From the NCBI RefSeq assembly GCF_900637305.1, contig NZ_LR134365.1:1914501-1978500 (forward strand): a stretch of 64,000 bases of DNA. The letters are read 5' to 3'. Under the pieces are notes generated by a model that was not told where the DNA came from, made no database searches, and was given only the letters and a program-made list of their open reading frames with translations. Of the stretch, positions 63,278 through 64,000 are shown in pieces (position 1 is the first letter of the stretch; the number at the start of each line of letters is the position of its first letter). Origin of the DNA: Cardiobacterium hominis (GTDB lineage: Bacteria; Pseudomonadota; Gammaproteobacteria; Cardiobacteriales; Cardiobacteriaceae). Position numbers and translations under genes: made by a program.

Positions 63278-64000
63278 TTACAGCGCCGGATGCTTCGCCC
63301 GCTGCTGGCGGATGTATTCCAGTTCGTTGCGCGCGCGGTCGTCGTGCGGGTTTTCTTGCAGCAATTTCTGGTAAATCGCCTCCGCGTCCTGCCAGCGGCC
63401 GCGTTCAATCAGGGTAAAGCCCAAACCGCGCTGCGCCGCGCCGTACATTTTCTGCCGCGTCGCCGTGTCTTCAATCCATTGGCTGAATTCTGTCGCCTGC
63501 TCGAAATCGGCGGCCGCCGCCTGCCAGTTTTTTTCGCGCTGGTAGTAGAAGCCGCGCTCGTTCAGCGCCTGCGCGTTTGCAGGCTGCAAGGCAAGCAGCG
63601 CGTCCAGATCCGCCTTGCCCGCCGCCAGTTCGCCCAGTTCGTTGTGCGCATAGGCGCGCAGGTAGTAGAGCTCCGCCCAGCGCGGGTCGATGATGTAGGC
63701 TTCTTTGCCTTCGTTCGCCGCTTTGGTCAGGTAAAACAGCGTCTCGACGTTGCCGGAGGCGGCATAGCGCTGGCGCGGGTCGGCAGCAAATTGTTTTTCG
63801 TAGCGGGCGATGGCTTTGTCCAGGAGCGGTATTGCCGCGCGTGCTTGGCCGGAAAAGAGCGCGGCGACCGCCTGTTCGTGCAACTGCGCAACTTCTGGCG
63901 TCAGCGCTACGCCCGCCCCACCCAGCACGACTTTTTTGTCGCCGTCGGTATGCGGCGCGTTGAAGGTCTCGCTGTGGGCAAGCGCAGCAGCAAGCGCCAA
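63278..64000 (-). CDS. TPR-repeat protein, N-terminus cut by window edge
   Basis: At least 240 residues of a periplasmic tetratricopeptide protein. A hydrophobic signal-like start (ALAAALAHSETF) runs off the window edge; the true ATG is not visible. TPR units include DPRWAELYYLRAYAHNELGE, NAQALNERGFYYQREKNWQ and GLGFTLIERGRWQDAEAIYQ. It likely scaffolds an envelope complex. It is convergent with the SafE-like gene. Confidence 0.85.
   Translation of the reverse strand: MALAAALAHSETFNAPHTDGDKKVVLGGAGVALTPEVAQLHEQAVAALFSGQARAAIPLLDKAIARYEKQFAADPRQRYAASGNVETLFYLTKAANEGKEAYIIDPRWAELYYLRAYAHNELGELAAGKADLDALLALQPANAQALNERGFYYQREKNWQAAAADFEQATEFSQWIEDTATRQKMYGAAQRGLGFTLIERGRWQDAEAIYQKLLQENPHDDRARNELEYIRQQRAKHPAL

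Overview
This is a gene-dense, GC-rich stretch of a gammaproteobacterial chromosome. Several proteins are E. coli-like, notably TnaA, UvrD, ParC, GreA, Asd and the PqiABC set. The combination of a complete tnaC-tnaA-tnaB indole operon, a TbpB/Slam-type surface lipoprotein, IS30 and IS256-like elements and many short palindromic repeats fits the Cardiobacteriaceae, most plausibly Cardiobacterium. That assignment is an inference from gene content; no 16S gene is present. Both window edges cut genes: asd on the left and a TPR protein on the right.

Layout. 1-3.6 kb (minus): 5'-proximal asd and an MBOAT/SGNH O-acetylation pair. 3.7-9.8 kb (plus): an iron/siderophore-type ABC importer with two paralogous binding proteins. 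Between the paralogues lie an AT-rich orphan membrane gene and a broken SUKH-like gene, and the operon ends in a pseudoazurin-like cupredoxin. 10-25.7 kb (mostly minus): uvrD, tRNA-Met, a Tat-exported M15-like protein, thrC, recJ, hom, cytochrome b561, a KamA/EpmB-like radical SAM enzyme, an envelope/glycosyltransferase cluster, trpC, trpD and an RluE-type pseudouridine synthase. 25.9-30 kb (plus): a phosphoesterase, azlC-azlD-ilvE for branched-chain amino acids, and an AI-2E/PerM permease. 30-33 kb: the tna operon with its leader peptide. 33.1-41.5 kb (plus): parC translationally coupled to a choline/carnitine acyltransferase, then DUF1007, a NicO-type Ni/Co permease, a patatin lipoprotein and mgtE.

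41.5-47 kb is the accessory region. It holds two minisatellite arrays (35-bp and 25-bp units sharing a CCGCCAAGCGG hairpin core) flanking an unknown membrane protein, a decayed IS256-like element with perfect 23-bp inverted repeats, a large hairpin repeat, and an IS30 inserted into a palindromic repeat. The empty IS30 target site can be reconstructed. 47-64 kb: a tandem fusion of two LysR regulators, a Slam-type lipoprotein, glnK, pyrB, dtd, a lone PqiA-like protein, a DUF1249 protein, apt, a BI-1 family protein, a pqi operon with PqiA split into two genes, greA, two tandem OppA-like binding proteins, ccoS with a SafE-like partner, and the TPR gene.

Functional threads. Threonine synthesis (asd, hom, thrC) and tryptophan synthesis (trpD, trpC) coexist with tryptophan breakdown and uptake (tnaA, tnaB). 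Metal handling recurs (ABC iron importer, NicO, MgtE, cupredoxin). Short hairpin repeats sit at gene ends throughout and have served as landing sites for mobile DNA.
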